This document shows, piece by piece, positions 45,201 to 45,700 of a stretch of DNA of 64,000 nt. The stretch covers positions 2,687,001 through 2,751,000 of the forward strand of contig JAZGTN010000026.1 of assembly GCA_037783415.1 (NCBI GenBank), written 5' to 3'. The position numbers were made by a program, and so were the translations under genes. The notes under the pieces were generated by a model. That model had not been told where the DNA came from. It saw only the letters and a program-made list of their open reading frames with translations, and did no database searches. How positions within the stretch are numbered: position 1 is the first letter of the stretch; each line of letters starts with the position of its first letter. Source of the DNA: Leptasterias polaris. Lineage: Eukaryota > Echinodermata > Asteroidea > Forcipulatida > Asteriidae.

Positions 45201-45700
45201 TTAAGCAAATTAAGTCACAACTTCATATTGACCCCTTGCATCAAGGTCACATGGCCACACTTACCATTGTGGGAGTCAAAACGTGTAAATGCTGCACTGC
45301 CTAAAATGTGCTCTACGCTGTACAACACATGGTAACACTGACTCACAAAATGCCGCAACGACAATTATTTTGATGATGATGATGTCATGTGCTGTGTGGA
45401 GCTCTGAGTAAAGAGTGTCAGGCAGTTGACAGCCAGGTCCCCGGCCCGATGAAGGACTGCGATGCCACCATTAAGGCCATAGTGTGGGCAGTGAGCTATC
45501 ACATGGTCCATCGTCTGGGGTTCACGTCACAAAGCGGAGATGTGGAGTAACCCCACCTGTGTAGACTTTGGGTGAATAGGGTCAATTAATTTATCTATTT
45601 TTTCTTTGTTTCAGGGGAGAGTGTGGAGTATGTAAGAGGACTCTGCAAGATTGATGTTGAAGATTTATTCCATGGTGATCCAAACCTCTTGGATGACTAA
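125..45700 (+). CDS. Giant EAR-propeller / tandem-repeat protein, 42 coding exons, 5' partial
   Basis: The exons listed below join without a phase conflict into one open frame of about 2,030 codons ending in TAA. Order of domains: RSKR site (about residue 10), seven EAR/EPTP-like repeats (about 30-410), short helical linker, about 26 repeats of 40-50 residues (about 430-1600) with a core of G-[LTY]-[VI]-[ND]-G-[VIL]-[DN]-[LIV], a helical segment (about 1605-1640), and a second block of EAR-like repeats (about 1645-2000) with a short acidic tail. EAR repeats are known from LGI, TSPEAR and ADGRV1, where they fold as beta-propellers and bind extracellular partners. Many N-x-S/T sequons and very few cysteines fit an extracellular protein. 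The start codon and signal peptide are upstream of the window. Intron phase 1 dominates the repeat region, as expected from exon duplication. Named function unknown; a surface or matrix adhesion role is inference only. Confidence 0.88.
300..530 (+). repeat. Dispersed repeat, tRNA-SINE-like body
   Basis: The stretch with CTTGCATGTGGATTGGG and GTTTTCCTCCCACAT recurs at about 18,300-18,540 and, in part, at 6,330-6,440 and 28,480-28,600. The upstream part resembles a tRNA box B (GCTCAAATCCCACC). Confidence 0.6.
766..1013. mobile_element. Candidate MITE with imperfect terminal inverted repeats
   Basis: CCTAGTCTTGGCTCAAGACG at the left end is answered by an imperfect inverted copy ending AAGACTAAGG at the right. 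No coding content. The target-site duplication is unclear. Confidence 0.45.
1147..1338 (+). CDS. EAR-repeat giant protein, exon 2 (EAR repeat 1)
   Basis: Phase 1 to phase 1. It encodes about 64 residues with an EAR-type strand pattern (F-L-A-A-L-V-G followed by L-T-I-F-K-L). The donor GTAAAA is followed by an A-rich stretch and is weaker than most, but it gives the correct phase into the next exon. Confidence 0.78.
1545..1840 (-). mobile_element. SINE copy, inverted, with ATT-rich tail
   Basis: It carries TCCTTCGGATGGGACG and GTGTGTTGTGTAATGCACG, seen again at about 37,500-37,570. The end at 1,816-1,840 is a TTA/ATT microsatellite like that of other elements here. It also has the phrase GTGCTATATAAGAACTGCA. 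Confidence 0.55.
2252..2385 (+). CDS. EAR-repeat giant protein, exon 3 (EAR repeat 2)
   Basis: Phase 1 to phase 0, acceptor TCTGCTCTAG, donor GTACAA. It encodes an EAR-like unit with the alternating hydrophobic strand Y-Y-L-T-I-Y-N followed by Y-M-V-H-Y-M-V. Confidence 0.8.
2893..3345. repeat. 16-bp minisatellite in intron
   Basis: At least 15 near-perfect copies of ACAAGTTTGTGTCTGG (about 3,025-3,260), flanked on both sides by older diverged copies of the same unit (variants with TGTACAATTTGGC). Because the unit lacks stops in any frame, long false ORFs appear on both strands. Confidence 0.92.
3500..3629 (+). CDS. EAR-repeat giant protein, exon 4 (EAR repeat 3)
   Basis: Phase 0 to phase 1, acceptor GATTCTCAG, donor GTAAGT. 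A textbook EAR ending is visible: V-L-Y-L-G-V-L then F-L-R-L-Y-I-W, where EAR repeats usually carry Y-L-x-V-A and I-Y-K-W. Confidence 0.85.
3644..3902. mobile_element. MITE, family with TATAGACCCATTGCAC ends
   Basis: Terminal inverted repeats of about 25 bases (left CATAGACCCATTGCACAACG, right GTTGTGCAATGGATCTATAG), with an internal inverted repeat around TTTTGGGAGTCAAAA. A second copy lies at 59,466-59,622. The ends suggest a TA target duplication. Confidence 0.72.
3905..4150 (+). repeat. Dispersed repeat, copy 1
   Basis: It shares CGTATCGATACC, CTGATTGGCTCC and a following run (TGTTAAAAACTTTCAAACGC) with 22,240-22,640 and 33,950-34,320. No coding content recognised. Confidence 0.6.
4255..4420 (+). 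CDS. EAR-repeat giant protein, exon 5 (EAR repeat 4)
   Basis: Phase 1 to phase 2, donor GTGAGT. It contains Y-Y-I-L-V-S-V-G followed by V-L-L-K-F-Q-R-R and F-R-E-Y-Q, a clear EAR unit. The acceptor is ATACAG; a second AG four bases downstream would break the frame. Confidence 0.85.
4738..4935. repeat. Head-to-head pair of tRNA-like SINE copies
   Basis: A minus-strand copy (box B complement GGATTCGAACCCACGG, about 4,745-4,820) faces a plus-strand copy (GGTCTAGTGGCTTAGACATC, about 4,860-4,925). Together they form an imperfect hairpin. Neither is a plausible functional tRNA. Confidence 0.6.
5157..5266 (+). CDS. EAR-repeat giant protein, exon 6 (EAR repeat 5)
   Basis: Phase 2 to phase 1, acceptor TTGTTTCAG, donor GTATGT. 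It encodes A-Y-I-S-E-S then Y-V-V-F-I-D-D and F-F-Q-W-N, an EAR unit. A second AG inside the exon (TTTTCACAG) could give a shorter form in another phase, so the first AG is preferred. Confidence 0.82.
5560..6010 (-). pseudogene. Degenerate LINE, C-terminal fragment
   Basis: Read on the minus strand, about 5,680-5,960 encodes M-W-R-M-K-T-K-T-I-L-V-V-I-G-A-L followed by A-L-L-G-T-A-H-I-L-R. Both motifs are typical of the C-terminus of one widespread animal non-LTR retrotransposon polyprotein. Frameshifts and stops break it. Confidence 0.6.
6634..6855 (+). CDS. EAR-repeat giant protein, exon 7 (EAR repeat 6)
   Basis: Phase 1 to phase 1, acceptor TTTTTCTCAG, donor GTACAT. About 74 residues with T-L-L-I-L-A-S-N-S-S and F-M-T-Y-M-Y-D, two sequons and an aromatic-rich end (F-Q-F-W-N). 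Longer than the other EAR units because of a loop between strands. Confidence 0.85.
7386..7576. mobile_element. MITE, family with GGGCCCAATTTCAT ends
   Basis: GGGCCCAATTTCATAAAGCT at the left, its inverted counterpart ending GAAATTGGGCCC at the right, and internal GCTTAGCA motifs. Related copies: 11,648-11,840, 25,205-25,563, 32,165-32,330, 53,690-53,940 and 56,187-56,372. Confidence 0.72.
7770..8135. repeat. Dispersed repeat with ACCAAACGTRTACAGACCCTTTAA-type end
   Basis: AT-rich, with TTAAAGACAAAGTATACC at one end and ATTACCAAACG near the other. Related pieces occur at about 33,000-33,610, 58,250-58,430 and 63,850-64,000. This type resembles a very abundant sea-star repeat (from memory, not checked). 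Confidence 0.45.
8299..8489 (+). CDS. EAR-repeat giant protein, exon 8 (EAR repeat 7 and start of linker)
   Basis: Phase 1 to phase 0, acceptor TTTTTTGCAG, donor GTAAAA. It encodes N-V-Y-L-A-V-S-V-S, the seventh EAR-like unit, which completes a seven-bladed propeller, then turns into a helical stretch (L-E-L-E-A-L-I-S-Q-V-E). Confidence 0.84.
8498..8640 (+). mobile_element. tRNA-derived SINE, family B
   Basis: It has a box A-like GTGGCTAAGCGGTCAAGCGC, then GATCAGCAGAGTGTGGGTTC as box B context, then CTTGACACTTATGTCCTTAAG. Other copies: 14,385-14,515 (minus), 23,625-23,770 (minus), 25,270-25,480 (plus), 37,390-37,731 (minus). Confidence 0.68.
8933..9086 (+). CDS. EAR-repeat giant protein, exon 9 (linker and first shaft repeat)
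   Basis: Phase 0 to phase 1, acceptor TCTTTCCCCAG, donor GTAAAC. A charged helical stretch (E-I-E-L-S-Q-A-R-E-E) is followed by the first shaft-type unit: V-T-L-D-G-N-Q, N-I-K-T-F, then V-N-E-I-D-V. Confidence 0.84.
9330..9410 (-). repeat. tRNA-like SINE fragment
   Basis: On the minus strand GGTCTAGTGGTTAGACTAC and GGTTGTGGGTTCCAATCC resemble A and B boxes. There is no proper acceptor stem, so it is a SINE head rather than a tRNA gene. Confidence 0.5.
9922..10026 (+). CDS. EAR-repeat giant protein, exon 10 (helical insert)
   Basis: Phase 1 to phase 1, acceptor TCTGTTCTAG, donor GTAGGT. About 35 residues, Gln-rich and probably helical (S-I-A-Q-Q-K-Q-I-Q-E-C-L-D-F-F), with one of the few cysteines of the protein. 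It does not match the shaft repeat. Confidence 0.76.
10280..10440. repeat. 26-bp minisatellite in intron
   Basis: Six tandem copies of a unit with CCCCCACCCCCATAGGTAG and ATGCTTT, almost identical to one another. Each copy carries C5 tracts on the plus strand, hence paired G5 tracts on the minus strand. Confidence 0.93.
10535..10682 (+). CDS. EAR-repeat giant protein, exon 11 (shaft repeat)
   Basis: Phase 1 to phase 2, acceptor CTTCTCGCAG, donor GTATAG. It shows the shaft signature Q-T-I-I-G-L-K-T-I then F-N-D-V-D-I-D-K-L. Confidence 0.85.
11267..11421 (+). CDS. EAR-repeat giant protein, exon 12 (shaft repeat)
   Basis: Phase 2 to phase 1, acceptor CAATTCTAG, donor GTAAGG. The core is V-N-G-L-D-L-S-E-D-V-V-L-T and the exon ends at Q-N-I-T-G, the commonest place for introns in this repeat array. 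Confidence 0.88.
11648..11840. mobile_element. MITE, GGGCCCAATTTCAT family, second copy
   Basis: AGTTCATAGAGCTGCTTAGC at the left mirrors CAGCCCTATGAAATTG at the right. A partial neighbour (about 11,560-11,648) ends GAAATTGGGCCCAGG directly against it, so this is a tandem or nested pair. Confidence 0.6.
12188..12313 (+). CDS. EAR-repeat giant protein, exon 13 (shaft repeat)
   Basis: Phase 1 to phase 1, acceptor CATAATGCAG, donor GTAACA. It begins with M-K-I-F-Q and has the divergent core L-N-E-I-D-P-S-E. Confidence 0.82.
13035..13162. mobile_element. MITE with long inverted ends (TATTGGTGGTTACAG)
   Basis: The left end TATTGGTGGTTACAGGTATG mirrors the right end GCTGTAGCTGTAGCCGCCAA. Related copies at 51,893-52,012 and 55,233-55,350 share the internal AATGCATGA and the GGACGTCCT block. 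Confidence 0.7.
13360..13488 (+). CDS. EAR-repeat giant protein, exon 14 (shaft repeat)
   Basis: Phase 1 to phase 1, acceptor TTTTCCAAG, donor GTAATA. The core is V-D-G-V-D-V-S-F-L with a cysteine just after it, and the exon ends Q-T-V-S-G. Confidence 0.86.
13975..14112. other. GC-rich patch of unknown origin
   Basis: A sharply GC-rich stretch (CAAGGCCGGCCTGACCCGGG, GAGCACGCCCCCGGGAAG) within an AT-rich intron. It looks like a transferred or RNA-gene-derived segment. I could not match it to U1, U2, U3, U4, U5 or 7SL from memory. Confidence 0.35.
14385..14515 (-). mobile_element. tRNA-derived SINE, family B, inverted
   Basis: AAGTGTCATGACTGGGATTTG and AACCCACACTCTGATGA are the complement of the family B box B region, and GCGTTAGCTCGCTCTGCCAT lies at the box A side. 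Confidence 0.62.
14618..14739 (+). CDS. EAR-repeat giant protein, exon 15 (shaft repeat)
   Basis: Phase 1 to phase 0, acceptor ACCATTCAG, donor GTGAGT. The core is degenerate (L-G-K-V-N-I-T-R-L). The exit intron sits just before I-T-G-K-K-T-F, a few codons earlier than in neighbouring repeats. Confidence 0.8.
14875..15090 (+). mobile_element. tRNA-SINE family A, body only
   Basis: It contains CCCCTTAAGGTGATCCCTCT, GGCTTCTGACTGGCACCCCT and CCGCCAATAT, the body of family A. The tRNA-like head is missing. Confidence 0.66.
15482..15734. mobile_element. Mariner-like MITE with long terminal inverted repeats
   Basis: The first 45 bases (starting CAGCAATCCTTCACCG) are repeated in inverted form at the right end (CGGTGAAGGATTGCTG), without a mismatch that I can see. 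A second inverted pair of 24 bases (GGTGGTACTGCGCTGC and its complement) lies inside. It is flanked by TA on both sides, as in Tc1/mariner. No transposase. Confidence 0.85.
15806..15914 (+). CDS. EAR-repeat giant protein, exon 16 (shaft repeat)
   Basis: Phase 0 to phase 1, acceptor CTCGTTCAG, donor GTACAA. A near-consensus unit: I-T-G-K-K-T-F, V-T-G-D-V, then V-N-N-V-D-L-Q-Q-D-V-V-L. Confidence 0.86.
16396..16515 (+). CDS. EAR-repeat giant protein, exon 17 (shaft repeat)
   Basis: Phase 1 to phase 1, acceptor CTACTTGAAG, donor GTTAGT. The core is V-N-G-L-N-L-T-Q-D-V-V-T-L-K with sequons N-G-T and N-L-T. Confidence 0.85.
16775..17230 (+). repeat. Tandem pair of SINE-like units
   Basis: GAGTTGCGTGTCATGGCCGA and CAGTTGCGTGTCACGGTCGA start two similar units. 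Each has ATTGCTTCTCATCACCCAGG and GAGAGATTGTTGATGTG-like text. Similar text occurs at 29,190-29,400. Confidence 0.5.
17396..17542 (+). CDS. EAR-repeat giant protein, exon 18 (shaft repeat)
   Basis: Phase 1 to phase 1, acceptor CCTTTGCAG, donor GTAAAA. It has I-L-G-K-K-T-F, then V-D-T-V-D-L-S-A-W and an exit at Q-T-I-Q-G. Confidence 0.86.
17730..18012 (+). mobile_element. tRNA-SINE family A abutting the exon 19 acceptor
   Basis: A full-length copy: CCCCTTAAGGTGATCTCTTT, GCTTCTGACTGGCACCCCG, then a tRNA-like head (TAGCTAAGTTGGTTGAGTGC, box B GGTTCAAGTCC). Its tail runs into the pyrimidine tract used by exon 19. Confidence 0.78.
18027..18146 (+). CDS. EAR-repeat giant protein, exon 19 (shaft repeat, GC donor)
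   Basis: Phase 1 to phase 1. The core is I-N-D-I-D-I-Q-A-L. The donor reads TTTAG|GCAAGT, a GC-AG intron; the frame and phase of exon 20 require it. The acceptor lies directly downstream of a tRNA-type SINE (see repeats). Confidence 0.84.
18300..18540 (+). repeat. Dispersed repeat related to 300-530
   Basis: CTTGCATGTGGATTGGGTGT and GTTTTCCTCCCACATCTAAA match the copy near the window start. It fills most of the intron between exons 19 and 20. Confidence 0.6.
18551..18688 (+). CDS. EAR-repeat giant protein, exon 20 (shaft repeat)
   Basis: Phase 1 to phase 1, acceptor CCTTTGCAG, donor GTAATG. The core is divergent (I-N-R-H-N-M-T-E-D) and the exit is Q-T-I-T-G. Confidence 0.84.
18835..19090 (+). 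pseudogene. Degenerate LINE ORF2 tail
   Basis: The plus strand reads K-V-R-W-F-S-H-V-T, then G-R-A-G-L-Q and D-R-P-A-R-R-R-M-P-A-S-S. These are typical of the extreme C-terminus of a non-LTR retrotransposon reverse transcriptase. Stops and shifts interrupt it. Confidence 0.55.
19198..19334 (+). CDS. EAR-repeat giant protein, exon 21 (shaft repeat)
   Basis: Phase 1 to phase 0, acceptor TTTTTTTAG, donor GTAAGT. It begins Q-K-T-F-L-E-G; the core is I-A-G-I-D-L-M-A-L. The exit intron falls directly before T-F of the next unit. Confidence 0.86.
19765..20035 (+). mobile_element. tRNA-SINE family A copy
   Basis: CCCCTTAAGGTGATCCCTCT, GGCTTCTGACTGGCACCCCC, then the head CAGCTCAGTTGGTAGAGCGC. It lies about 90 bases upstream of the exon 22 acceptor. 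Confidence 0.75.
20127..20238 (+). CDS. EAR-repeat giant protein, exon 22 (shaft repeat)
   Basis: Phase 0 to phase 1, acceptor ATGTGTAG, donor GTGAGT. A compact unit: T-F-L-D-D-V then V-D-G-I-D-I-G-T-D-V-L-T-V and exit I-V-T-G. Confidence 0.86.
20255..20705 (+). pseudogene. 5'-truncated LINE, reverse transcriptase C-terminus
   Basis: It encodes L-H-W-F-P-I, F-K-A-L-H-G-L-S-P-D-Y-I and A-F-N-A-I-T-P-S-L-W, the standard C-terminal block of CR1/L2-type reverse transcriptases. The element ends in an ATT microsatellite. It is short, lacks the catalytic region and is not active. Confidence 0.72.
20752..21185 (+). pseudogene. Second 5'-truncated LINE tail, same orientation
   Basis: L-H-W-L-P-V-Q, F-K-I-L-L-L-T-F-Q, K-Y-I-P-S-R-N-L-R-S and A-A-A-E-L-W-N-G-L-P form the same reverse transcriptase C-terminal block, with frameshifts. 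It ends in ATT repeats at 21,163-21,182. It is a different subfamily from its left neighbour. Confidence 0.72.
21627..21757 (+). CDS. EAR-repeat giant protein, exon 23 (shaft repeat)
   Basis: Phase 1 to phase 0, acceptor GGTTGCAG, donor GTATGG. It begins I-K-T-F-Q; the core is I-N-G-R-N-W-T-D-F-V, a subtype shared with exon 30. Confidence 0.85.
22047..22203 (+). CDS. EAR-repeat giant protein, exon 24 (shaft repeat)
   Basis: Phase 0 to phase 1, acceptor TTCATCAG, donor GTAATA. The core is A-N-S-V-N-L-T-A-L. The exon continues through Q-T-I-T-G-D-K-I-F-A, so this junction lies further downstream than usual. Confidence 0.85.
22240..22640 (+). repeat. Dispersed repeat, copy 2
   Basis: The longest copy of the family at 3,905 and 33,950. 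Shared text includes CTGATTGGCTAACC and AAGAAGAATGAGAGGG. The ORF inside is not conserved between copies. Confidence 0.58.
22852..22967 (+). CDS. EAR-repeat giant protein, exon 25 (shaft repeat)
   Basis: Phase 1 to phase 0, acceptor TTTTCTTCAG, donor GTCAGT. The core is I-N-G-V-D-L-D-Q-F and the exit is Q-T-V-T-G-S-K. Confidence 0.86.
23371..23499 (+). CDS. EAR-repeat giant protein, exon 26 (shaft repeat)
   Basis: Phase 0 to phase 0, acceptor TTTTCAACAG, donor GTAGGC. It begins T-F-V-N-Q; the core is L-D-G-V-D-L-D-F-F and the exit is I-L-G-T-K. The exon is a symmetric 0-0 unit of 43 codons. Confidence 0.86.
23625..23770 (-). mobile_element. tRNA-SINE family B, inverted, split by a DNA transposon
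   Basis: GTTTCAAGACCGGGACTCG and CTCTGCTGATCAGAAACACC are family B box B complement. The copy is interrupted at ACGACATG by the 23,771 element; the flank resumes at 24,744. Confidence 0.65.
23771..24743. mobile_element. hAT-like non-autonomous DNA transposon, 973 bp
   Basis: The ends CAAGGGCGTCGAT and ATCGACGCCCTTG are perfect inverted repeats. Directly outside is the same 8-mer, ACGACATG, on both sides (23,763-23,770 and 24,744-24,751). An 8-bp duplication with CA-starting ends is the hAT superfamily signature. Inside are poly-G/poly-C foldback tracts at 24,660-24,730 and no transposase ORF. Confidence 0.82.
25042..25153 (+). CDS. EAR-repeat giant protein, exon 27 (shaft repeat)
   Basis: Phase 0 to phase 1, acceptor TTGTTTTAG, donor GTAACT. 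It begins T-F-S-D-G; the core is V-D-G-I-D-L-S-T-E-V-M-T-L. Confidence 0.86.
25205..25563. mobile_element. GGGCCCAATTTCAT MITE with a nested SINE
   Basis: The MITE halves (GGCCCAATTTTATAGAGCTG and AGCTCTATGAAATTTGGCCC) are separated by a plus-strand family B SINE at about 25,270-25,480 (GACCGAGGGGTCAAGCGC, box B GGGTTCAAGTCC). The SINE is therefore the younger insertion. Confidence 0.7.
25598..25750 (+). CDS. EAR-repeat giant protein, exon 28 (shaft repeat)
   Basis: Phase 1 to phase 1, acceptor CTCTTCAG, donor GTATGT. The core is I-N-G-I-D-I-V-H-L followed by a sequon (N-N-S). Confidence 0.84.
25845..26095 (-). repeat. Dispersed repeat with TTA microsatellite
   Basis: It has inverted ends (GCCGCCAACTCTCCCTG and AATATTGGCAGCTATGCC) and a TTA run at 26,007-26,035. 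Related text lies at about 57,990-58,060. Confidence 0.42.
26148..26377 (+). CDS. EAR-repeat giant protein, exon 29 (two shaft repeats fused)
   Basis: Phase 1 to phase 0, acceptor CCCTTCCAG, donor GTATCA. A double-length exon with two cores, V-D-G-V-D-I-S-E-L and I-Y-G-L-N-L-S-G-W. This suggests loss of the intron between two one-exon units. Confidence 0.87.
27176..27329 (+). CDS. EAR-repeat giant protein, exon 30 (shaft repeat)
   Basis: Phase 0 to phase 1, acceptor CTTCTCAG, donor GTTCGG. It has I-V-G-N-K-T-F, V-V-G-D-L-A-V-T-G-D, then F-G-R-N-F-D-D-F-V and exit A-T-I-T-G. Similar in subtype to exon 23. Confidence 0.86.
27815..27913 (+). CDS. EAR-repeat giant protein, exon 31 (shaft repeat)
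   Basis: Phase 1 to phase 1, acceptor CATACCACAG, donor GTAGGT. A short unit: S-K-T-L-A-G, then V-D-G-I-Y-I-E-D-I. Confidence 0.82.
28071..28112 (+). other. Short motif resembling a Penelope-element ribozyme remnant
   Basis: GAGAAAGACTCTGCTAGGG followed by TCGAAACGTCAGGC recalls the GAAAC-type hammerhead core found in Penelope-like elements. The CUGANGA half is not intact. Upstream text (CCATATTGGACAGGTGCC) also occurs at 26,972. Confidence 0.3.
28238..28309 (+). CDS. EAR-repeat giant protein, exon 32 (half shaft repeat)
   Basis: Phase 1 to phase 1, acceptor ATACAACAG, donor GTATAG. Only 24 codons, carrying Q-V-I-T-G-L-K-T-F and V-T-V-T-G. The V-N-G core follows in exon 33, so an intron splits this unit in the middle. 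Confidence 0.82.
28400..28690 (+). mobile_element. tRNA-derived SINE, family C
   Basis: Head TGGTTGGCATAGTGGTATGG (box A-like) and CCCGGTTCGAATCCC (strong box B), then a body shared in part with the 300-530 repeat, and an A-rich end (AATAAATGAAATAAAATG). Confidence 0.66.
28726..28776 (+). repeat. 5S rRNA-derived fragment
   Basis: AAGTTAAGCACCATTG and AATTGGATGGGAGACC match the internal promoter half of animal 5S rRNA (AGCTAAGC and TTGGATGGGAGACC). Only about 50 bases are present, so it is a SINE3-type head or a pseudogene, not a 5S gene. Confidence 0.6.
29085..29425 (+). mobile_element. SINE copy just upstream of exon 33
   Basis: It has a box B-like TGTGGGTTTGAATCCCGG, then CTTGTGTCCTTGACC, then a longer body (CTCTTCACCCAGGGGTAAAT) and an ATT tail at 29,420. 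It ends about 30 bases before the exon 33 acceptor. Confidence 0.62.
29457..29702 (+). CDS. EAR-repeat giant protein, exon 33 (two shaft repeats)
   Basis: Phase 1 to phase 1, acceptor CTATAAACAG, donor GTATAG. Two cores (V-N-G-F-D-I-S-A-I and V-D-G-V-D-L-D-L-E), a cysteine, and a third partial unit ending N-L-T-V-G. Reading through the donor meets a stop after about a dozen codons. Confidence 0.85.
30060..30430 (+). repeat. Interspersed repeat with ATT tail
   Basis: Unrecognised sequence ending in GGTGCTATAAATTTG and a TTA microsatellite, the pattern of LINE or SINE 3' ends in this window. No protein similarity seen. Confidence 0.4.
30841..31110 (+). CDS. EAR-repeat giant protein, exon 34 (last shaft repeat and helical linker)
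   Basis: Phase 1 to phase 1, acceptor TGTATCGCAG, donor GTAAGT. The last shaft-like units (L-T-F-Q-G-H-V-T-F, F-D-G-I-S-L-S-G-L-W) are followed by about 35 charged residues with heptad-like spacing and one cysteine, probably a coiled coil joining the shaft to the second propeller. Confidence 0.86.
31130..31376 (+). mobile_element. tRNA-SINE family A copy
   Basis: Body GGTTGTATCGTAAACTTTGG, then head TAGCTCAGTTGGTCGAGCGC with box B GGTTCAAATCC. Its tail enters the duplicated block that precedes exon 35. Confidence 0.76.
31376..31598 (+). repeat. 181-bp duplication carrying a decoy exon 35 start
   Basis: The text from TTATTATCATAAAC through a CTTTCAG acceptor and 32 exon bases (31,418-31,449) recurs 181 bases later as the real acceptor and start of exon 35. 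Between them lies a SINE family A head (31,455-31,545). The decoy copy reads into TAG soon after the match ends. Confidence 0.82.
31599..31790 (+). CDS. EAR-repeat giant protein, exon 35 (C-terminal EAR repeat 1)
   Basis: Phase 1 to phase 1, acceptor GTACTTTCAG, donor GTTTGT. EAR pattern H-L-A-L-A-I-N-A-D then Y-I-Y-I-W-N and Y-S-F-Q-E. The acceptor and first 32 coding bases have a decoy copy 181 bases upstream. Confidence 0.87.
32598..32699 (+). CDS. EAR-repeat giant protein, exon 36 (C-terminal EAR repeat 2)
   Basis: Phase 1 to phase 1, acceptor TTGTTTGCAG, donor GTAAGA. It contains W-H-A-F-V-S-G then Q-Y-L-A-L-A-N-E, a strong EAR signature, and one cysteine. Confidence 0.86.
32803..32988. 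repeat. 45-bp minisatellite in intron
   Basis: Four units with ACTGCACTCATACCCCCTCT, CCTTACCATAGGTGAC and TTAGTCG. The first unit is four bases shorter. Each holds a CATAG|GTGACT motif that resembles back-to-back splice sites. Confidence 0.85.
32995..33610. repeat. Dispersed repeat, sea-star-like
   Basis: Includes TTTTTGAGAAATAAGTAAAC at the start and CACAGGTTTGTTATTTCATG inside. The far end (ACTGGTCTTTGACAACTACC) lies just upstream of exon 37. The end of the window at 63,960 carries a similar phrase (TTTCTGAGAAATGAGTAAA). Confidence 0.5.
33636..33851 (+). CDS. EAR-repeat giant protein, exon 37 (C-terminal EAR repeat 3)
   Basis: Phase 1 to phase 1, acceptor CCCCCACACAG, donor GTGAGA. About 72 residues: F-V-E-L-Q-R-L, then N-L-Y-L-I-Q-A-N and F-L-Y-L-Q-G, with F-H-L-V-Q-N at the end. 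Confidence 0.88.
33950..34320 (+). repeat. Dispersed repeat, copy 3
   Basis: It shares GCCGTATCGATACCTCC, GCTGATTGGCTCCC and AAAGAAGAATGAGAGGGC with the copies at 3,905 and 22,240. Confidence 0.6.
34521..34621 (+). CDS. EAR-repeat giant protein, exon 38 (C-terminal EAR repeat 4)
   Basis: Phase 1 to phase 0, acceptor TTCCATCCAG, donor GTAAGA. It shows V-E-F-V-H-I-E-D-D-T-F-L-V-F-A-A-I-N and I-F-M-Y-N, a clear EAR blade. Confidence 0.88.
34622..37115. other. Large intron, mostly AT-rich low complexity
   Basis: No exon seen. About 35,440-35,470 is a TTA run; 35,775-36,360 is very A-rich with TAAATAAAT runs. A tRNA-like SINE head lies at about 36,640-36,715 (GGTGGTCTAGTGGTAAGACA). ORFs here are chance. 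Confidence 0.6.
37116..37265 (+). CDS. EAR-repeat giant protein, exon 39 (C-terminal EAR repeat 5)
   Basis: Phase 0 to phase 0, acceptor TCTATACAG, donor GTTAGT. L-F-D-L-H-Q-Y-I closes the previous blade; V-G-L-V-V-A-N-H and Y-N-V-P-V-L form the next one. The following intron carries the Ty3/gypsy insertion. Confidence 0.86.
37390..37731 (-). mobile_element. SINE, inverted, with an internal 75-bp tandem duplication
   Basis: CATCCCATCCGAAGGACAAAG matches the 1,545 copy. Then CTTGCTTAGGGACACAGGTG through CAGAAACACCAGAGCT occurs twice in tandem (about 37,588-37,658 and 37,664-37,733). The Ty3/gypsy fragment begins at the end of the second copy. Confidence 0.7.
37732..39096 (+). pseudogene. pol: gypsy pol fragment: RT C-terminus, RNase H, integrase zinc finger start
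   Basis: It begins inside reverse transcriptase (C-K-F-F-x-S-S then L-G-H-V-V-S, and S-F-L-G-F-A-G-Y-Y-R-R-F). The RNase H has I-H-T-D-A-S-G-I-G-L-G-A, L-T-D-N-N-P-L and a final D-A-D-G-L-S-R. The integrase zinc-finger histidines follow (H-G-L-H-D-D-V-G-H). The frame stops at TGA 39,094-39,096, between the histidine and cysteine halves of the finger. The downstream half continues in the same frame. Confidence 0.88.
39097..40800 (+). pseudogene. pol: gypsy pol fragment: integrase and C-terminal extension
   Basis: It starts with the zinc-finger cysteines (C-R-T-C-E-R-C). The catalytic D, D, E are visible in V-C-I-D-F, H-S-D-Q-G-R-D and G-Q-C-E-R-F-N-Q. A long low-complexity, acidic and Ser-rich tail follows, with a 201-base tandem duplication (40,285-40,485 and 40,486-40,686) that keeps frame, and each copy has R-R-R-R-P. 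Ends in TAA. Confidence 0.9.
40851..41823 (+). repeat. 3' LTR of the gypsy element
   Basis: It begins TGTCGGACC directly after a polypurine tract (AAAGAGGGGAGAA) and ends CCTGTGACA, so it has TGTC...GACA termini. A 108-base direct repeat starting TTAGAAGCGTTAATGATC occurs twice inside (about 40,971-41,079 and 41,353-41,460). The matching 5' LTR is missing. Confidence 0.72.
41880..42015 (+). mobile_element. tRNA-SINE family A head and tail
   Basis: Head GGTCAGTTGGTAGAGCGC and box B GGTTCAAATCCTG, then CTTTGTTCAACCC and CAGTCAGTTTTCCTTGTGG. It lies just after the LTR. Confidence 0.7.
42626..42779 (+). CDS. EAR-repeat giant protein, exon 40 (C-terminal EAR repeat 6)
   Basis: Phase 0 to phase 1, acceptor GTCGGCAG, donor GTATTG. 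V-Y-H-W closes the previous blade; D-L-Y-L-V-V-V-S-E and L-E-L-F-R-L are typical EAR strands. Confidence 0.88.
43260..43460. repeat. Repeat shared with the inside of the hAT-like element
   Basis: Contains CCTTTTCTGAAGAAATTCTC and CTGTGGGGTAC, AACAAAG, which match 24,239-24,310 inside the 23,771 element. The ends (CACACACCCTTACA and TGTGTAAGGGCATG) form an inverted pair. Confidence 0.5.
43519..43761. mobile_element. Mutator-like MITE with 9-bp target duplication
   Basis: Terminal inverted repeats of 23 bases (left TAGACTTGTGGACAAGTCG, one mismatch to the right end). Both flanks carry ATGTGTCAG (43,510-43,518 and 43,762-43,770), a perfect 9-bp duplication. The interior is CpG-rich with repeated CTCGCGAGAG-type palindromes. 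No transposase. Confidence 0.85.
43790..44680 (-). pseudogene. 5'-truncated LINE, reverse transcriptase C-terminus
   Basis: The minus strand encodes 173 open residues including L-I-L-S-Y-L-N-Y, L-L-Q-K-K-A-V-R-I-I and F-W-N-N-L-N-S-D-I-K, the thumb and C-terminal block of a CR1/L2-like reverse transcriptase. The catalytic YxDD region is absent. The 3' end is an ATTGA repeat at 43,790-43,809, adjacent to the MITE. Confidence 0.85.
44875..45045 (+). CDS. EAR-repeat giant protein, exon 41 (C-terminal EAR repeat 7)
   Basis: Phase 1 to phase 1, acceptor CATCTTCAG, donor GTAAAT. It contains V-S-V-E-V-F-E-M then L-F-F-A-V-A-V-D and V-Y-S-R-I-L-Q, the last EAR-like blade. Confidence 0.87.
45615..45700 (+). 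CDS. EAR-repeat giant protein, exon 42 with stop codon
   Basis: Phase 1 entry, acceptor TTGTTTCAG. It encodes an acidic tail of 28 residues with one cysteine, ending in Asp-Asp and TAA. No membrane anchor is visible, so the protein is probably soluble, secreted or held by partners. Confidence 0.85.
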